From Planctomycetales bacterium 10988 (lineage in GTDB: Bacteria > Planctomycetota > Planctomycetia > Pirellulales > Pb10988), in contig CP043547.1 of NCBI GenBank assembly GCA_009664345.1, forward strand, positions 2,508,709 through 2,572,708: a DNA stretch of 64,000 nt, written 5' to 3'. Within the stretch, counting starts at the first letter, position 1. Each line of letters opens with the position of its first letter. The notes under the pieces were generated by a model that was not told the origin of the DNA, searched no databases, and saw only the letters and a program-made list of their open reading frames with translations. The position numbers and the translations under genes were made by a program. Positions 45,079-53,979 of this stretch are shown piece by piece.

Positions 45079-46443
45079 TTATTGAGAATAGAAGCGAAGA
45101 ATTTCTCCGCTTGCTGGGTTCTCGTAATGCACGGCGGCTTTTCGCTTGTCGTCAAGATAAAGTAAAATCCACCCTGTTCCGTTATTTCGCAGCATCATTG
45201 AGTTTTCGTCGGTTCGGGTTAGCTCAATCCGTATACTTTCTCCCGGCTCCAGGTTGCCTTCAAGGAGCTGAGCACGGCCTTGATCATCGAACAAACGCCA
45301 TTCACTCAATTCAAAGATGGTGTCCGCCGTTACGTTGACTAGTTCCACCCACTCGCCCCGAGTATCGGTTCCCCTAGGATTCGGTAGCGCCCGCGCGATA
45401 CGAAGTGGTCCATTGTTGTGTGACTGAGTTGGAATCTCGATCGTTCTGGTCGGCAGCGGCGATCGAGCTTCTTTCCCACGAAACTTTGGATAGAGTGTGC
45501 GGATGTGTTCCCCTCTCGGAGCAGACGAATTCGCCGTTTCCGAAGAAAGGGCCTCCGCATGCAGGACTATATCAAAGTAATTTTCACCAAGCTTTACCCG
45601 GTGATGGTCTTCATCTTTTGTATTGTTGTATTTCTTTTTGGCTTGCAGAAACATGCCTACCGTGCCGAAGGCCATTTCCAATTCTGGACGGGTTCCGACA
45701 AAGAAACCGCCTGGTTTTTTGAGGATCGTATTTCCATGAGCGCGGTCCTCTGCTTTTGTTGGTGACCAAGCCATCACGATCGTGGCAACATGAGGGTCTT
45801 GGCGTCCGGCTTGCGTCGTTTCAGAGTAGTAGTCATGGCCGAGATACCGAACTTTCCCGGCCTTTTGATCGAGATAGTATTTGACCCAAGAATGGTAGCC
45901 CCCCACCCGGTCTTCGCAATTCGGGGCACCGTGTGGTGAAGATTCGTCTTCGCCGATGAAGATATGTTCAAAACCAACACAGTTTGGTTCTACGGCCCCA
46001 TACCTATTTGTGAACGACTCAAACCACATGCGTTTGATTTTGGCTTTCAATTCGTCGTCGGAAAGCTGCACTTCAAGTTCTGTCTTGATAAATTCGAATG
46101 CCACCGTCATGGGCTTCGACTCAAAAACCACTTTTAGGAAATTGTCTATTTCTTTGTTATGGGAAGTATCGGCAAAGGACCTTTCCGGCTCTCCTTCGAT
46201 CGCAGTATAGTTATCGAGCAATGCAATGAACGTCCGGAAGCTAGGTTCCTCGAACACGCTTTCATCCACGTAACGAAAGAGCGGCCGATCGGGGGCAGGG
46301 TCGTTCAGACATCTCTTTGCTTTTCGTTGTTCATCAAGGACAATCTTCGCCGTTGGGTCCACAGGCGAACCATCGGGGCCTCGACGAGTGACGGATAAAT
46401 GCGATTCCGGCAAATTCCAAATCTTAGCGAATATATCTGACAT
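45079..46443 (-). CDS. EndoU-type endoribonuclease with C-terminal lamin-tail domain
   Basis: AGGGAG precedes the ATG; 454 residues. The core of about residues 60-270 matches the XendoU/EndoU fold. VGFEHIFIGED holds the first catalytic His (160), GGYHSWVKYYLDQKAGKVRYLGH the second (184), and LKKPGGFFVGTRPELEMAF the catalytic Lys (242/243) and the GTSPEFE-like block. EndoU enzymes cut RNA at uridines and leave 2',3'-cyclic phosphates. The last 100 residues form a lamin-tail domain (LPNPRGTDTRGEWVELVN, SEWRLFDDQGR, LEPGESIRI), a beta-sandwich usually found in secreted proteins. There is no signal peptide. The combination is unusual. It is not next to a toxin-delivery gene or an obvious immunity gene. 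Confidence 0.85.
   Translation of the reverse strand: MSDIFAKIWNLPESHLSVTRRGPDGSPVDPTAKIVLDEQRKAKRCLNDPAPDRPLFRYVDESVFEEPSFRTFIALLDNYTAIEGEPERSFADTSHNKEIDNFLKVVFESKPMTVAFEFIKTELEVQLSDDELKAKIKRMWFESFTNRYGAVEPNCVGFEHIFIGEDESSPHGAPNCEDRVGGYHSWVKYYLDQKAGKVRYLGHDYYSETTQAGRQDPHVATIVMAWSPTKAEDRAHGNTILKKPGGFFVGTRPELEMAFGTVGMFLQAKKKYNNTKDEDHHRVKLGENYFDIVLHAEALSSETANSSAPRGEHIRTLYPKFRGKEARSPLPTRTIEIPTQSHNNGPLRIARALPNPRGTDTRGEWVELVNVTADTIFELSEWRLFDDQGRAQLLEGNLEPGESIRIELTRTDENSMMLRNNGTGWILLYLDDKRKAAVHYENPASGEILRFYSQ
46123..46135 (+). repeat. Near-palindrome AAAAACCACTTTT inside the EndoU gene
   Basis: A coding copy (minus strand Lys-Val-Val-Phe) with one T fewer than consensus. Confidence 0.5.
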
Positions 46444-46754
46444 ACTTGCTCCCTGAGAAGCTCTGAGGTCCTTTTCAATGGTTGAAGCCTTCCTTTTATA
46501 ATGTCTCTGACTTGGGATTCAAACCGTTGGGTCTCTTTCGAGTCTTTTCAGATGAATCACCAATTAATCAAAAAGTACTTTTTATATTCATTCTTCGTCC
46601 TAGATTCTGAGAAGAAGGTTGGGACGAAATTTCATTGACGGCTACCTTAGCGAAATTTACAATCTGAAGTGTTCAATCGAAAGCGTTTTCCCTCCTCAAT
46701 CTTGGCCAACCTGAACCACCTTCGCGGGGTTCCATTGTTTTGAAAGAAACCAAA
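46444..46754. other. Divergent intergenic region, 311 bases
   Basis: Between divergent EndoU and pectate lyase genes. It holds one copy of the near-palindrome (46570-46583). No other feature recognised. Confidence 0.45.
46570..46583 (+). repeat. Near-palindrome AAAAAGTACTTTTT
   Basis: A symmetrical copy about midway between the two divergent starts. Confidence 0.7.
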
Positions 46755-48008
46755 ATGACGACTTACCGTCTTGTTCTTAGCGTCTTTGTCGGGGTGTTGC
46801 TCTCTGCAACTTGCTTGCTCGAAGGAACGTCTGCAACGGAGTTGTTACAGCCGACACACGGCGGGCGAGGTGGGCAGATCGTCAAGGTCACCAATCTCCA
46901 GGCTTCGGGGCGGGGTTCTCTCAGGGATGCTCTTTGGAAAAAGGGACCGAGGATCATTGTCTTTGAAGTCGGAGGGGTGATCGATTTAGAAGGAAAATCG
47001 TTAGCGGTCTCAGAACCTTATGTCACCATTGCGGGGCAAACGGCTCCGTCGCCGGGGATCACTCTGATTAAGGGCGGTCTTTCCATCAAAACCCATGATG
47101 TCATCGTTCAGCATCTCAAAGTTCGCCCTGGCGAAGGGGGACAACCGAAGGAAAGTGGCTGGGAATTTGATAGTATCTCCACTTACTGCGCACATCATGT
47201 CTGGGTCGATCACTGTTCCTGTACTTGGTCGACCGATGAAAACCTCTCGGCCTCGGGACCTCGCTTTGAAGGGGAAACCGCCGAAGAGTGGCGTTCGAAC
47301 ACTTCGCATCATATTTCGTTCACGAACAATCTCGTTGCCGAAGCCCTTTCGAACTCGACCCACAGCGAAGGAGAACACTCCAAGGGGACTCTACTTCACG
47401 ATAATACAAGCTTTATCACCATCGCCCGAAATGCATATATCTCGAATCATGACCGCAACCCGTACGCAAAAGGCGGAGTGAGTGCGTTGATCCTCAATAA
47501 TTGGGTCTTCAATCCCCGGAGCAAAGCGGTCAGTCATAGCCTTGGAGAAAAAGACTGGGGCAACCATGCGAAGCAAACCAGTCAGTTGGCGATCATTGGA
47601 AATGTCTTTGAGCATGGCCCGGATACGATTCCGAATGCTCCTCTTTTAAGGAACTATGCGGGTATTTTGGAAGCCTACCTCTCCGATAATTTAATTCTCA
47701 CCCGCAAAAAGAGATCGCCGGTCGTAGCAGATGGTGAGCCTTTTGAAGAACTTCGTTCCCCTCCCCAATGGATCGCTGGAATCATGCCGCTCGAAGCGAG
47801 TAAAGTGAAAGAAAGCTTAATCGAGGAAGTGGGTGCCCGACCTTGGGATCGTGATCCAATCGATGCACGAATCTTGCGGGAAGCCCTGGCAGGCAAGGCC
47901 AAAATCATTGATAGCGAAACGGAAGTTGAAGGTTATCCCAATCAACAACCAACCACCACGCCGTTTCAACTTGAAGATTGGAATCTGGAAACGATGCAAC
48001 GGCGATAA
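46755..48008 (+). CDS. Exported pectate lyase, polysaccharide lyase family 1 type
   Basis: The ATG at 46755 gives 417 residues; a TTG at 46740 would add five. A signal peptide covers about 1-28. The rest is a parallel beta-helix with TNLQASGRGSLRDALW (about 47), VIDLEGKSL, and the pectate-lyase landmark HHVWVDHCSCTWSTDENL (about 146-163), where Asp and His line the calcium site. Repeated turns such as ISFTNNLVAEAL and TIARNAYISNHDRNPY follow. PL1 enzymes cleave polygalacturonate by beta-elimination with calcium. Related beta-helix lyases act on other uronates, so pectate is the best but not the only guess. Confidence 0.9.
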   Translation: MTTYRLVLSVFVGVLLSATCLLEGTSATELLQPTHGGRGGQIVKVTNLQASGRGSLRDALWKKGPRIIVFEVGGVIDLEGKSLAVSEPYVTIAGQTAPSPGITLIKGGLSIKTHDVIVQHLKVRPGEGGQPKESGWEFDSISTYCAHHVWVDHCSCTWSTDENLSASGPRFEGETAEEWRSNTSHHISFTNNLVAEALSNSTHSEGEHSKGTLLHDNTSFITIARNAYISNHDRNPYAKGGVSALILNNWVFNPRSKAVSHSLGEKDWGNHAKQTSQLAIIGNVFEHGPDTIPNAPLLRNYAGILEAYLSDNLILTRKKRSPVVADGEPFEELRSPPQWIAGIMPLEASKVKESLIEEVGARPWDRDPIDARILREALAGKAKIIDSETEVEGYPNQQPTTTPFQLEDWNLETMQRR

Positions 48009-48054
48009 CAGCCGGGGAAGAGGTGAAGTTAAGATTCTTTCTCTTCCTCTTTTG

Positions 48055-48696
48055 TCATTTCTTTGGATTGGGGGAGAGAATTCCATGGAGAATCAAATCG
48101 AGATGAGCCTCCAGGAACGTTTCAAAATCTAGCGGAGCAATGGAATCAAAGGTCATTTTCCAAATCGCAGCCATGATGGCGGGACCGATGATGACCTTAG
48201 GTTCTGCTAGAAACGAACTCTCTCGAAACTCACCATCGCGAACTCCCTTGATGAGGATTTTCCGCATCAATTCGCTCGCTCCCGCAATTACTTCACGGTG
48301 ATAGAATTCAACGAGTGCGGGAAATCGCATTCCCTCCGAGATCAAAATTTTCATTACTACCCGACGTTTCGGGGCCATGATCAGTTCACGATAGACTTGC
48401 TCAACCAGCCCGATCAATTGCTCCTTGGCGGTCCCAGGAAATTGATCTAACTGATCTGCCAATCGAGTAAACACAGGAACGATCGACAGGTTAACCAGTC
48501 CTTCGAAGAGAGCTTCTTTCGATTCAAAATAAAGATAGACCGTCCCTTTCGCGACTCCTGCCCGCTTGGCAATCTCCTCGACTTTCGCCGCGGCAAAGCC
48601 CTGCTCGGCAAAGACCTCCGATGCTGCATCGATGATCTCCTGCGGTCGGGCATCCTTTCGCCGTTTTCTTCGTTTTTCTGTCAACGTCATTCTCAT
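48055..48696 (-). CDS. TetR/AcrR-family transcription regulator
   Basis: The N-terminal helix-turn-helix is clear: IIDAASEVFAEQGFAAAKVEEIAKRAGVAKGTVYLYFESKEALF, taking about 43 residues from position 20. The C-terminal ligand domain of about 150 residues has no further motif. The start is one of ATG 48696, ATG 48690 or TTG 48711; I chose 48696. It is divergent from the DevBCA exporter genes, with an inverted-repeat operator between. It probably represses that transporter and itself and is released by the exported compound. Such pairing of TetR with HlyD/DevC/DevA genes is common. Confidence 0.92.
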   Translation of the reverse strand: MRMTLTEKRRKRRKDARPQEIIDAASEVFAEQGFAAAKVEEIAKRAGVAKGTVYLYFESKEALFEGLVNLSIVPVFTRLADQLDQFPGTAKEQLIGLVEQVYRELIMAPKRRVVMKILISEGMRFPALVEFYHREVIAGASELMRKILIKGVRDGEFRESSFLAEPKVIIGPAIMAAIWKMTFDSIAPLDFETFLEAHLDLILHGILSPNPKK

Positions 48697-48807
48697 TCTG
48701 CGTGGCTGCAACTGGTTCCAACTTTCAGTTTAAGAATTTTTAGGTCGATTCGTAAGGATTGCTCTCCTTTTTCTCGCTTGACGAAGCTCAGAGAAACGCA
48801 TATTATT

Positions 48808-48829
48808 TAATGACCAATGGGTCATTTAT
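48808..48829. promoter_or_regulatory. Likely TetR operator
   Basis: An inverted repeat AATGACC-AATG-GGTCATT, extended by TTA/TAA-like ends. It lies between the divergent regulator and transporter genes, about 33 bases before the transporter ATG. TetR sites commonly look like this. The half-site is TGACC. Confidence 0.65.
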
Positions 48830-48861
48830 TTTCACGGCGAGTCCTTCAAAGGAATCCGCTC

Positions 48862-50058
48862 ATGAGTACCGAGGTAGAACGAACCGGCAAAGCGAAGCAT
48901 GACGTGGATCAAAAAAACGATGCTGAGGAAGAAAGTCAAGCAAAGGACAATCTCAATCTTCCCTTGGAAAGGAAGCAGACGAAATCGAATCAGAGTTCAA
49001 AAGCTCGTCGGATTCTCTATCCTTGGGGAATTTTAGGGATCGCTCTCTTGCTGCTGATCGGGGCAGGCTATACCTATCGCTCAGCGATCTGGACAGCGGT
49101 GGTCGGTTCGAGTTCCGAAGAGCCTCAACCAACCGTGCGATCACAGGTCTTTGCCTTGGGATTGTTGGAGCCAGATGGCGAAGTTCGCTCGGTCGCTGCT
49201 CCTGATAGCTCTGCCGGGACAAGGCTCAAAGCTTTGAAGGTGACCGAAGGAGAACAGGTTGAAGAAGGGATGATTCTGGCGACTCTTGATAATGAAGATC
49301 GGCTCAAAGCCGCGTTGCAAGTTGCAATGAACAACCTCCATCAGGCTGAAGCAAAGTTAGAACAGGCACAAATCATGGTGCGAACGACTTTGGCTCAGCT
49401 TGAAGCAAGCCTTGCTTCTGCGAAGGCCGATCTCCAGACAACTCAAACGTTGCTGCAACGTCGCACAAAACTGCTCGCCCGCAATGCCATTTCACAAGAA
49501 GAATACGACGAGGCCCAGTTGGAATACGACACTAAAAATTTATCCATCTCTGAAATCCAAGCCCAACTCGAACGCTACCAACCGACGGACCAGGGGGAAG
49601 CGGTCGATATTCTCGTCGCCAAACAAGATGTCGCGGTGGCTCGCGCTTCCGTGGTGGAAGCCCAGTCTCGACTTGATAATGCTTATATCCGGGCTCCATT
49701 AAGTGGGGAAGTCCTTGATATCTTCGTCCGGCCAGGCGAGCCGATGGGACAGGATATCCTTTTGGAACTTGGGGCGACGCAGGTGATGAAAGCACGGTTG
49801 GAAGTCTACGAAAGTGACATTCAACGCGTCAATATGCATCAAGAGGTGATTCTCACCTCCCCGGCACTCACTCAGCCGTTGCATGGTCGAGTGGAATGGA
49901 TTTCGTCGCTCGTCAAACGACAATCAGTCGTCCAAGCTGACCCGGCTGCCAATACCGATGCCCGCGTCCTCGAGGTGCTTGTCCTTCTTAAAGAGGAGTC
50001 GACAGACCAAGCCAGGAAGTTCGTCGGGCTGCAAGTTCGCGGGGAATTTTTGCCATGA
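48862..50058 (+). CDS. HlyD/DevB-type membrane-fusion subunit of an ABC exporter
   Basis: The start at 48862 has AAAGGA eight bases upstream (398 residues). A charged cytoplasmic N terminus of about 55 residues precedes one membrane helix (ILGIALLLLIGAGYTY). The periplasmic part has a lipoyl/barrel half (VLALGLLEPDGEV... then TEGEQVEEGMILATLDN), a long coiled-coil hairpin (about 160-245) and the second half with YIRAPLSGEVLDIFVRPGE. This is the DevB class of adaptor, which joins the FtsX-like permease and an outer-membrane channel. It overlaps the next gene by four bases (ATGA). Confidence 0.9.
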   Translation: MSTEVERTGKAKHDVDQKNDAEEESQAKDNLNLPLERKQTKSNQSSKARRILYPWGILGIALLLLIGAGYTYRSAIWTAVVGSSSEEPQPTVRSQVFALGLLEPDGEVRSVAAPDSSAGTRLKALKVTEGEQVEEGMILATLDNEDRLKAALQVAMNNLHQAEAKLEQAQIMVRTTLAQLEASLASAKADLQTTQTLLQRRTKLLARNAISQEEYDEAQLEYDTKNLSISEIQAQLERYQPTDQGEAVDILVAKQDVAVARASVVEAQSRLDNAYIRAPLSGEVLDIFVRPGEPMGQDILLELGATQVMKARLEVYESDIQRVNMHQEVILTSPALTQPLHGRVEWISSLVKRQSVVQADPAANTDARVLEVLVLLKEESTDQARKFVGLQVRGEFLP

Positions 50059-51236
50059 TCACTGCCTTGCTTGCAAAAGTCTTTGGCCGCTTGCCCATCG
50101 GCTGGCTGCAACTTCGTCATAATCTTACCCGGCTTGTAACTGCGGTGGGGGGAGTCACGTTTGCCAATGTGTTGATTTTTATGCAGCTCGGTTTCATGAA
50201 TGCCCTCTTCGAAACCAGTGTCATGACCCACCGGATGTTGGACGCGGAGGTGATCGTGGCAAGCTCTGACTTTCGCTCGATGCGAGAGGCAAACCCCATG
50301 CCTCGCTCAAGGGCTTGGCAAGCGATGACCATCGAGGGGGTAGAAGATGTCATTCCAATGTATCTCGGTCAGATGTTTTGGACGAACCCTCTGACAGATG
50401 ACACGACCCAATTTCGAGTGATTGGAGTCGATCCCGATCAGCAAGTCTTCACCGTGCCGAAGCTTCAAGCTCAACTGTCGCAACTCCGTGAACCGGATAC
50501 CGCCTTGGTCGATCGTAAGACACGTGACTTCGATCCCGAGATCGAACAACAATTGGCAAAAGGGGAGCGGCTCGAAATCGAGATGAGCGGAAGACGTTTA
50601 ACGCTCATAGGGATGTTTGCTCAAGGGGCCTCCTTCGCGGATGATGGATCACTGATTGTTTCCGATCAAACTTTTTTGCGTCTCTTTCCTCAGCGGAAGC
50701 CAGGCACGCCTACACTATTATTATTAAAGACCGATCCCAGTTGGAAGCCAGAAACGCTGGCCGCAACGATCAATCAACAGTTTCCGGAAGCAGATGCGAA
50801 GGCATTTTCAAAAAGCGCTTTTATAGATGCGGAGCAGAGTTATCAAGCCCGACAGACTCCTATTGGCTTTGTTTTTGGTTTCGGAGTTGCGATCGGTTTG
50901 GTCGTCGGCCTCGTCATCGTTTATCAAGTTCTTTCGACGGACGTGCAAGATCATCTTTCGGAATATGCCACTTTCAAGGCGATGGGATATGCCCCCCGAT
51001 TCTTTCTGAGTGTGGTCTTCGAAGAAGCCCTCTGTTTAGCGGCATTGGGCTTTATTCCCGGCTTTCTGATCACGAATGTGTTGTATGTCATCGCGGCGAA
51101 GGTCACTTCACTTCCGATCGAAATGCCTTGGAGTCGTCCTCTCTTCGTCTTTGTGTTGACCGCCGTGATGTGTACTGCCTCGGGAGCGATCGCCACCCGG
51201 CGTCTCAATTCCGCGGACCCTGCCGATCTTTTTTAA
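50055..51236 (+). CDS. DevC-type FtsX-like ABC permease
   Basis: The 393-residue permease has one N-terminal membrane span (residues 20-45), a large periplasmic domain, and three spans near the C terminus (about 275-300, 325-350, 355-385), typical of MacB/FtsX-type transport subunits. It starts inside the stop codon of the fusion-protein gene, so translation is coupled. DevC proteins export glycolipid, peptide or drug-like compounds. The motif AAAAAGCGCTTTT lies in its coding sequence (Lys-Ser-Ala-Phe). Confidence 0.88.
   Translation: MITALLAKVFGRLPIGWLQLRHNLTRLVTAVGGVTFANVLIFMQLGFMNALFETSVMTHRMLDAEVIVASSDFRSMREANPMPRSRAWQAMTIEGVEDVIPMYLGQMFWTNPLTDDTTQFRVIGVDPDQQVFTVPKLQAQLSQLREPDTALVDRKTRDFDPEIEQQLAKGERLEIEMSGRRLTLIGMFAQGASFADDGSLIVSDQTFLRLFPQRKPGTPTLLLLKTDPSWKPETLAATINQQFPEADAKAFSKSAFIDAEQSYQARQTPIGFVFGFGVAIGLVVGLVIVYQVLSTDVQDHLSEYATFKAMGYAPRFFLSVVFEEALCLAALGFIPGFLITNVLYVIAAKVTSLPIEMPWSRPLFVFVLTAVMCTASGAIATRRLNSADPADLF
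50810..50822 (+). repeat. Near-palindrome AAAAAGCGCTTTT inside devC
   Basis: A coding copy with the palindromic GCGC core. Confidence 0.5.
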
Positions 51237-51243
51237 GGCTGAG

Positions 51244-52011
51244 ATGATGACTTCCACCAAATCAATCAACGAACCAACCATGGCCACCACAGCAAAGGAT
51301 TCGCCATCTTCCATCGAAGCGAAGGGCCTTTGCCACTCCTTTGGTGAAGGGGATACGAAAGTTCAAGTCTTGCATGGCGTGGAATTTTCGATTCGTCGCG
51401 GAGAAGTCATCATCTTGATGGGGCCGTCGGGCTCCGGCAAAACGACCGTGTTAACTCTCGTTGGTTGCCTGCGATCGGTGCAAGAAGGGAGCGTTCAGCT
51501 TCTCGGAGAAGAGTTAAATGGGGCGAGCGAGACGACTTTGACACAGATGCGTCGTCGGTTGGGTTTTATCTTTCAGGCTCATAATTTACATGAAAGTTTA
51601 ACCGCCGCGCAGAATGTTGGCATGGGGCTGGAGGTACATGGCATTCGTGGGGAAGCTGCGTGGCGACCTGCCAGTGAACGCGTCTTGGAACTCGTCGGGC
51701 TTGGGGAGCGAATTGACTTTCTACCTGAAAAACTCTCGGGAGGCCAGAAGCAGCGGGTGGCGGTTGCCAGGGCCCTGGTGGGGAATCCAGAGATAATCTT
51801 TGCCGATGAACCGACCGCTGCCTTGGATAAGAAAACAAGCAAACAAGTCGTTTCTCTCCTGCGAAGACTCGCCGACGAGCGACAAACAACAGTTCTCATG
51901 GTGACGCATGACCATCGAGTGCTCGACGTTGCCGACCGAATTTTAATGATGGAGGACGGGCGGATCGTCGAAGAAAAGTCTACCTCGGAGTCTATCGAAA
52001 TTCCTCAATGA
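51244..52011 (+). CDS. DevA-type ABC transporter ATPase
   Basis: The 255-residue ATPase begins seven bases after the permease stop. Walker A is MGPSGSGKTTVL (about 60), the Q-loop lies in GFIFQAHNLHESLTA (about 103), the signature is LSGGQKQRVAVARAL (about 163) and Walker B IIFADEPTAALD (about 183), followed by the His switch in MVTHDHRVLD (about 218). It energises the DevC exporter. This is the last gene of the three-gene unit; no outer-membrane channel gene is adjacent. Confidence 0.94.
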   Translation: MMTSTKSINEPTMATTAKDSPSSIEAKGLCHSFGEGDTKVQVLHGVEFSIRRGEVIILMGPSGSGKTTVLTLVGCLRSVQEGSVQLLGEELNGASETTLTQMRRRLGFIFQAHNLHESLTAAQNVGMGLEVHGIRGEAAWRPASERVLELVGLGERIDFLPEKLSGGQKQRVAVARALVGNPEIIFADEPTAALDKKTSKQVVSLLRRLADERQTTVLMVTHDHRVLDVADRILMMEDGRIVEEKSTSESIEIPQ

Positions 52012-52117
52012 ACGCTGCCTTCTGAAATTAGACAGCCGAGATTGAGTGGGTTATATTTTGCTCACCCTTGATTTGAAGGGCGAACGAACTTTCTACCCAC
52101 ACGCCAGAGGATGAACT

Positions 52118-53038
52118 ATGTATTTGTCGATCACACAATGCTTCTCCAGAACTTTCGGCATAGGTTTACTTGCGGTCTCCATGCTCTGGGGGTTCAATGC
52201 CTTCCAGGCCCACGCCGAATCACTTCGCGTGATGAGCTTCAACATTCGCTATGGGAAGGCAAAAGATGGAGAAAACCACTGGGAAAAGCGAAAGGAATTG
52301 GTTGTCGATACGATTAAAGCCTTCGATCCTGACATCTTTGGAACCCAAGAGACGCTCGACTTTCAAAGAAATTACCTCGACAAACATCTTTCAGCCTGGG
52401 CCAGCTCGGGAGTCGGACGTGATGATGGCAAGCTGCAAGGCGAGATGACCTCCATTCATTTTAAGAAGGATCGCTTCCAACTCCTCGACCAAGGCCAATT
52501 CTGGCTCAGTGAAACGCCGCAAGTTCCTGGGAGTAAGTCGTGGGATTCTAGTCTTTCACGCATCTGCTCTTGGGTGAAGTTACATGACCGGCAGTCGGAA
52601 TCGAAGCGACCTCTTTTGATCATGAATACTCATTTTGATCACCGTGGAGTCCAGGCACGTATCGAATCCGCACGCTTGATTCGTCAAAAAGCAAAGGCCT
52701 TACAAGATGGCTGTGATGTATTGTTGACAGGAGATTTCAATGCTGCCGTGAACAGCGAACCGTATTTAATTATGTTTCAACAGGATCATGGCGAGCCGTA
52801 TTTTCAAGATACATACGCCTTTGCGAATCCCAACTCGGACCCAGCTGTGGAAGGAACGTTCACCGGGTTTAAGGCACCTGCCACCACCGGCAAACGGATC
52901 GATTGGATTGCTGCCTGGGGAAATTTTCGGATTCTCTCCGCAGCCATCGATCGGACCATGAAAGATGGTAGGACCCCATCGGACCACTATCCGGTGACTG
53001 CCATTGTTGAACAAACCCCCAAAAAAAACAGCGAATAG
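52118..53038 (+). CDS. Exported endonuclease/exonuclease/phosphatase-family protein
   Basis: AGAGG lies seven bases before the ATG; 306 residues with a signal peptide (about 1-32, ending QAHAES). The EEP fold follows: VMSFNIRY (Asn), FGTQETLDFQRN (metal Glu), MNTHFDHRGVQ (His), LTGDFNAAVNSEP (Asp-x-Asn) and a final PSDHYPVTA (Asp-His). Secreted members act as nucleases or phosphodiesterases/phosphatases on lipids or sugars, and the substrate cannot be fixed. Stand-alone, convergent with the AraC gene, whose 3' end is 22 bases away. Confidence 0.9.
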   Translation: MYLSITQCFSRTFGIGLLAVSMLWGFNAFQAHAESLRVMSFNIRYGKAKDGENHWEKRKELVVDTIKAFDPDIFGTQETLDFQRNYLDKHLSAWASSGVGRDDGKLQGEMTSIHFKKDRFQLLDQGQFWLSETPQVPGSKSWDSSLSRICSWVKLHDRQSESKRPLLIMNTHFDHRGVQARIESARLIRQKAKALQDGCDVLLTGDFNAAVNSEPYLIMFQQDHGEPYFQDTYAFANPNSDPAVEGTFTGFKAPATTGKRIDWIAAWGNFRILSAAIDRTMKDGRTPSDHYPVTAIVEQTPKKNSE

Positions 53039-53059
53039 CCCATTTTTTTCATCTTCCAA

Positions 53060-53812
53060 TTAACCATGCTGGGATTTGCTGGAGAGGCGGTATTCGCCAG
53101 GAGTCAGGCCGGTGGTGCGGCGGAATTGTCGCGAAAAGGCACTCTGATCTGAATACCCTACAGAGAAAGCGATGGCGGCAATCGACTCATCGGTGGTTTG
53201 CAGCAAGCGACTCGCCTGATCGATCCTCGCTTTCATCAACCACTGTCCGGAGGTGAGGCCGAAAAGCCGTTGCATCCGCCGATCCAATTGATACCGCGAC
53301 AGCTTCGCCCTCTTAGCAAATTCCGGCACGGTACGAATCGCTTCCAAATTTTTTTCAACCAAATGAATGGTTTCTGCGAGGTGTTGGTATTCCTTGGTGG
53401 CACTATCGGGCAAGCGTAAATCTTGGGAAACCCCAACGAGACCGATGATTTTTCTCCTCTGGTCTCGCAAGGGAAGCTTCGTTGTCAGACACCACCCTAC
53501 ATTTCCAGGGGGATAGAGATGCAATTCAAGTTGCGACAAGAGCGGCACGCCGGTTCGAATCACCGTCAAATCTTGCTCACGAAAGGAACGTCCCAAAGGC
53601 CCTTGCCAAAGTTCTGTGGCTGTCCGACCAATTAGCGCTGCCTTCGATTTTAGACCACATCGGCCAACAAGCGTTTGATTGATGACTAAATATTCGCCCC
53701 GGATATTCTTGATGAAATAGACGATATCCACCAAATGATCGAAGAGCGATTCCCCAGTAAAGGGCGGATCAATCTGATTTAACAATTCCGAGATCATTGC
53801 GATCGGTTCCAT
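53060..53812 (-). CDS. AraC-family regulator with PAS-like sensor domain
   Basis: In this 250-residue protein residues 1-135 have a PAS-like fold (FIKNIRGEYLVINQTLVGRCG, then a Gly-Arg-Thr segment and a QLELHLYPPG strand). Residues 150-245 form a double helix-turn-helix of the AraC class: MQRLFGLTSGQWLMKARIDQA, then AAIAFSVGYSDQSAFSRQFRRTTGLTPGEYR. It is divergent from the 4-hydroxyproline catabolic genes, with 167 bases between starts. It probably activates them when an intermediate, perhaps hydroxyproline itself, is sensed by the PAS domain. Confidence 0.9.
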   Translation of the reverse strand: MEPIAMISELLNQIDPPFTGESLFDHLVDIVYFIKNIRGEYLVINQTLVGRCGLKSKAALIGRTATELWQGPLGRSFREQDLTVIRTGVPLLSQLELHLYPPGNVGWCLTTKLPLRDQRRKIIGLVGVSQDLRLPDSATKEYQHLAETIHLVEKNLEAIRTVPEFAKRAKLSRYQLDRRMQRLFGLTSGQWLMKARIDQASRLLQTTDESIAAIAFSVGYSDQSAFSRQFRRTTGLTPGEYRLSSKSQHG

Positions 53813-53979
53813 GGACTGTGCGCATTTTTAAGTTCAGAGTTGTCCCTCTGTCAAGACAATCTTAGCAGACTCTATAGAATAGACTCAATCAAGAAGCAAG
53901 CAGAAGTGGTCGACCGTCGTCGGGGATTTGCCATGCCTAAGCTCTCAACCGATCAAACTTGAATAGAAGGAGCAATGGA

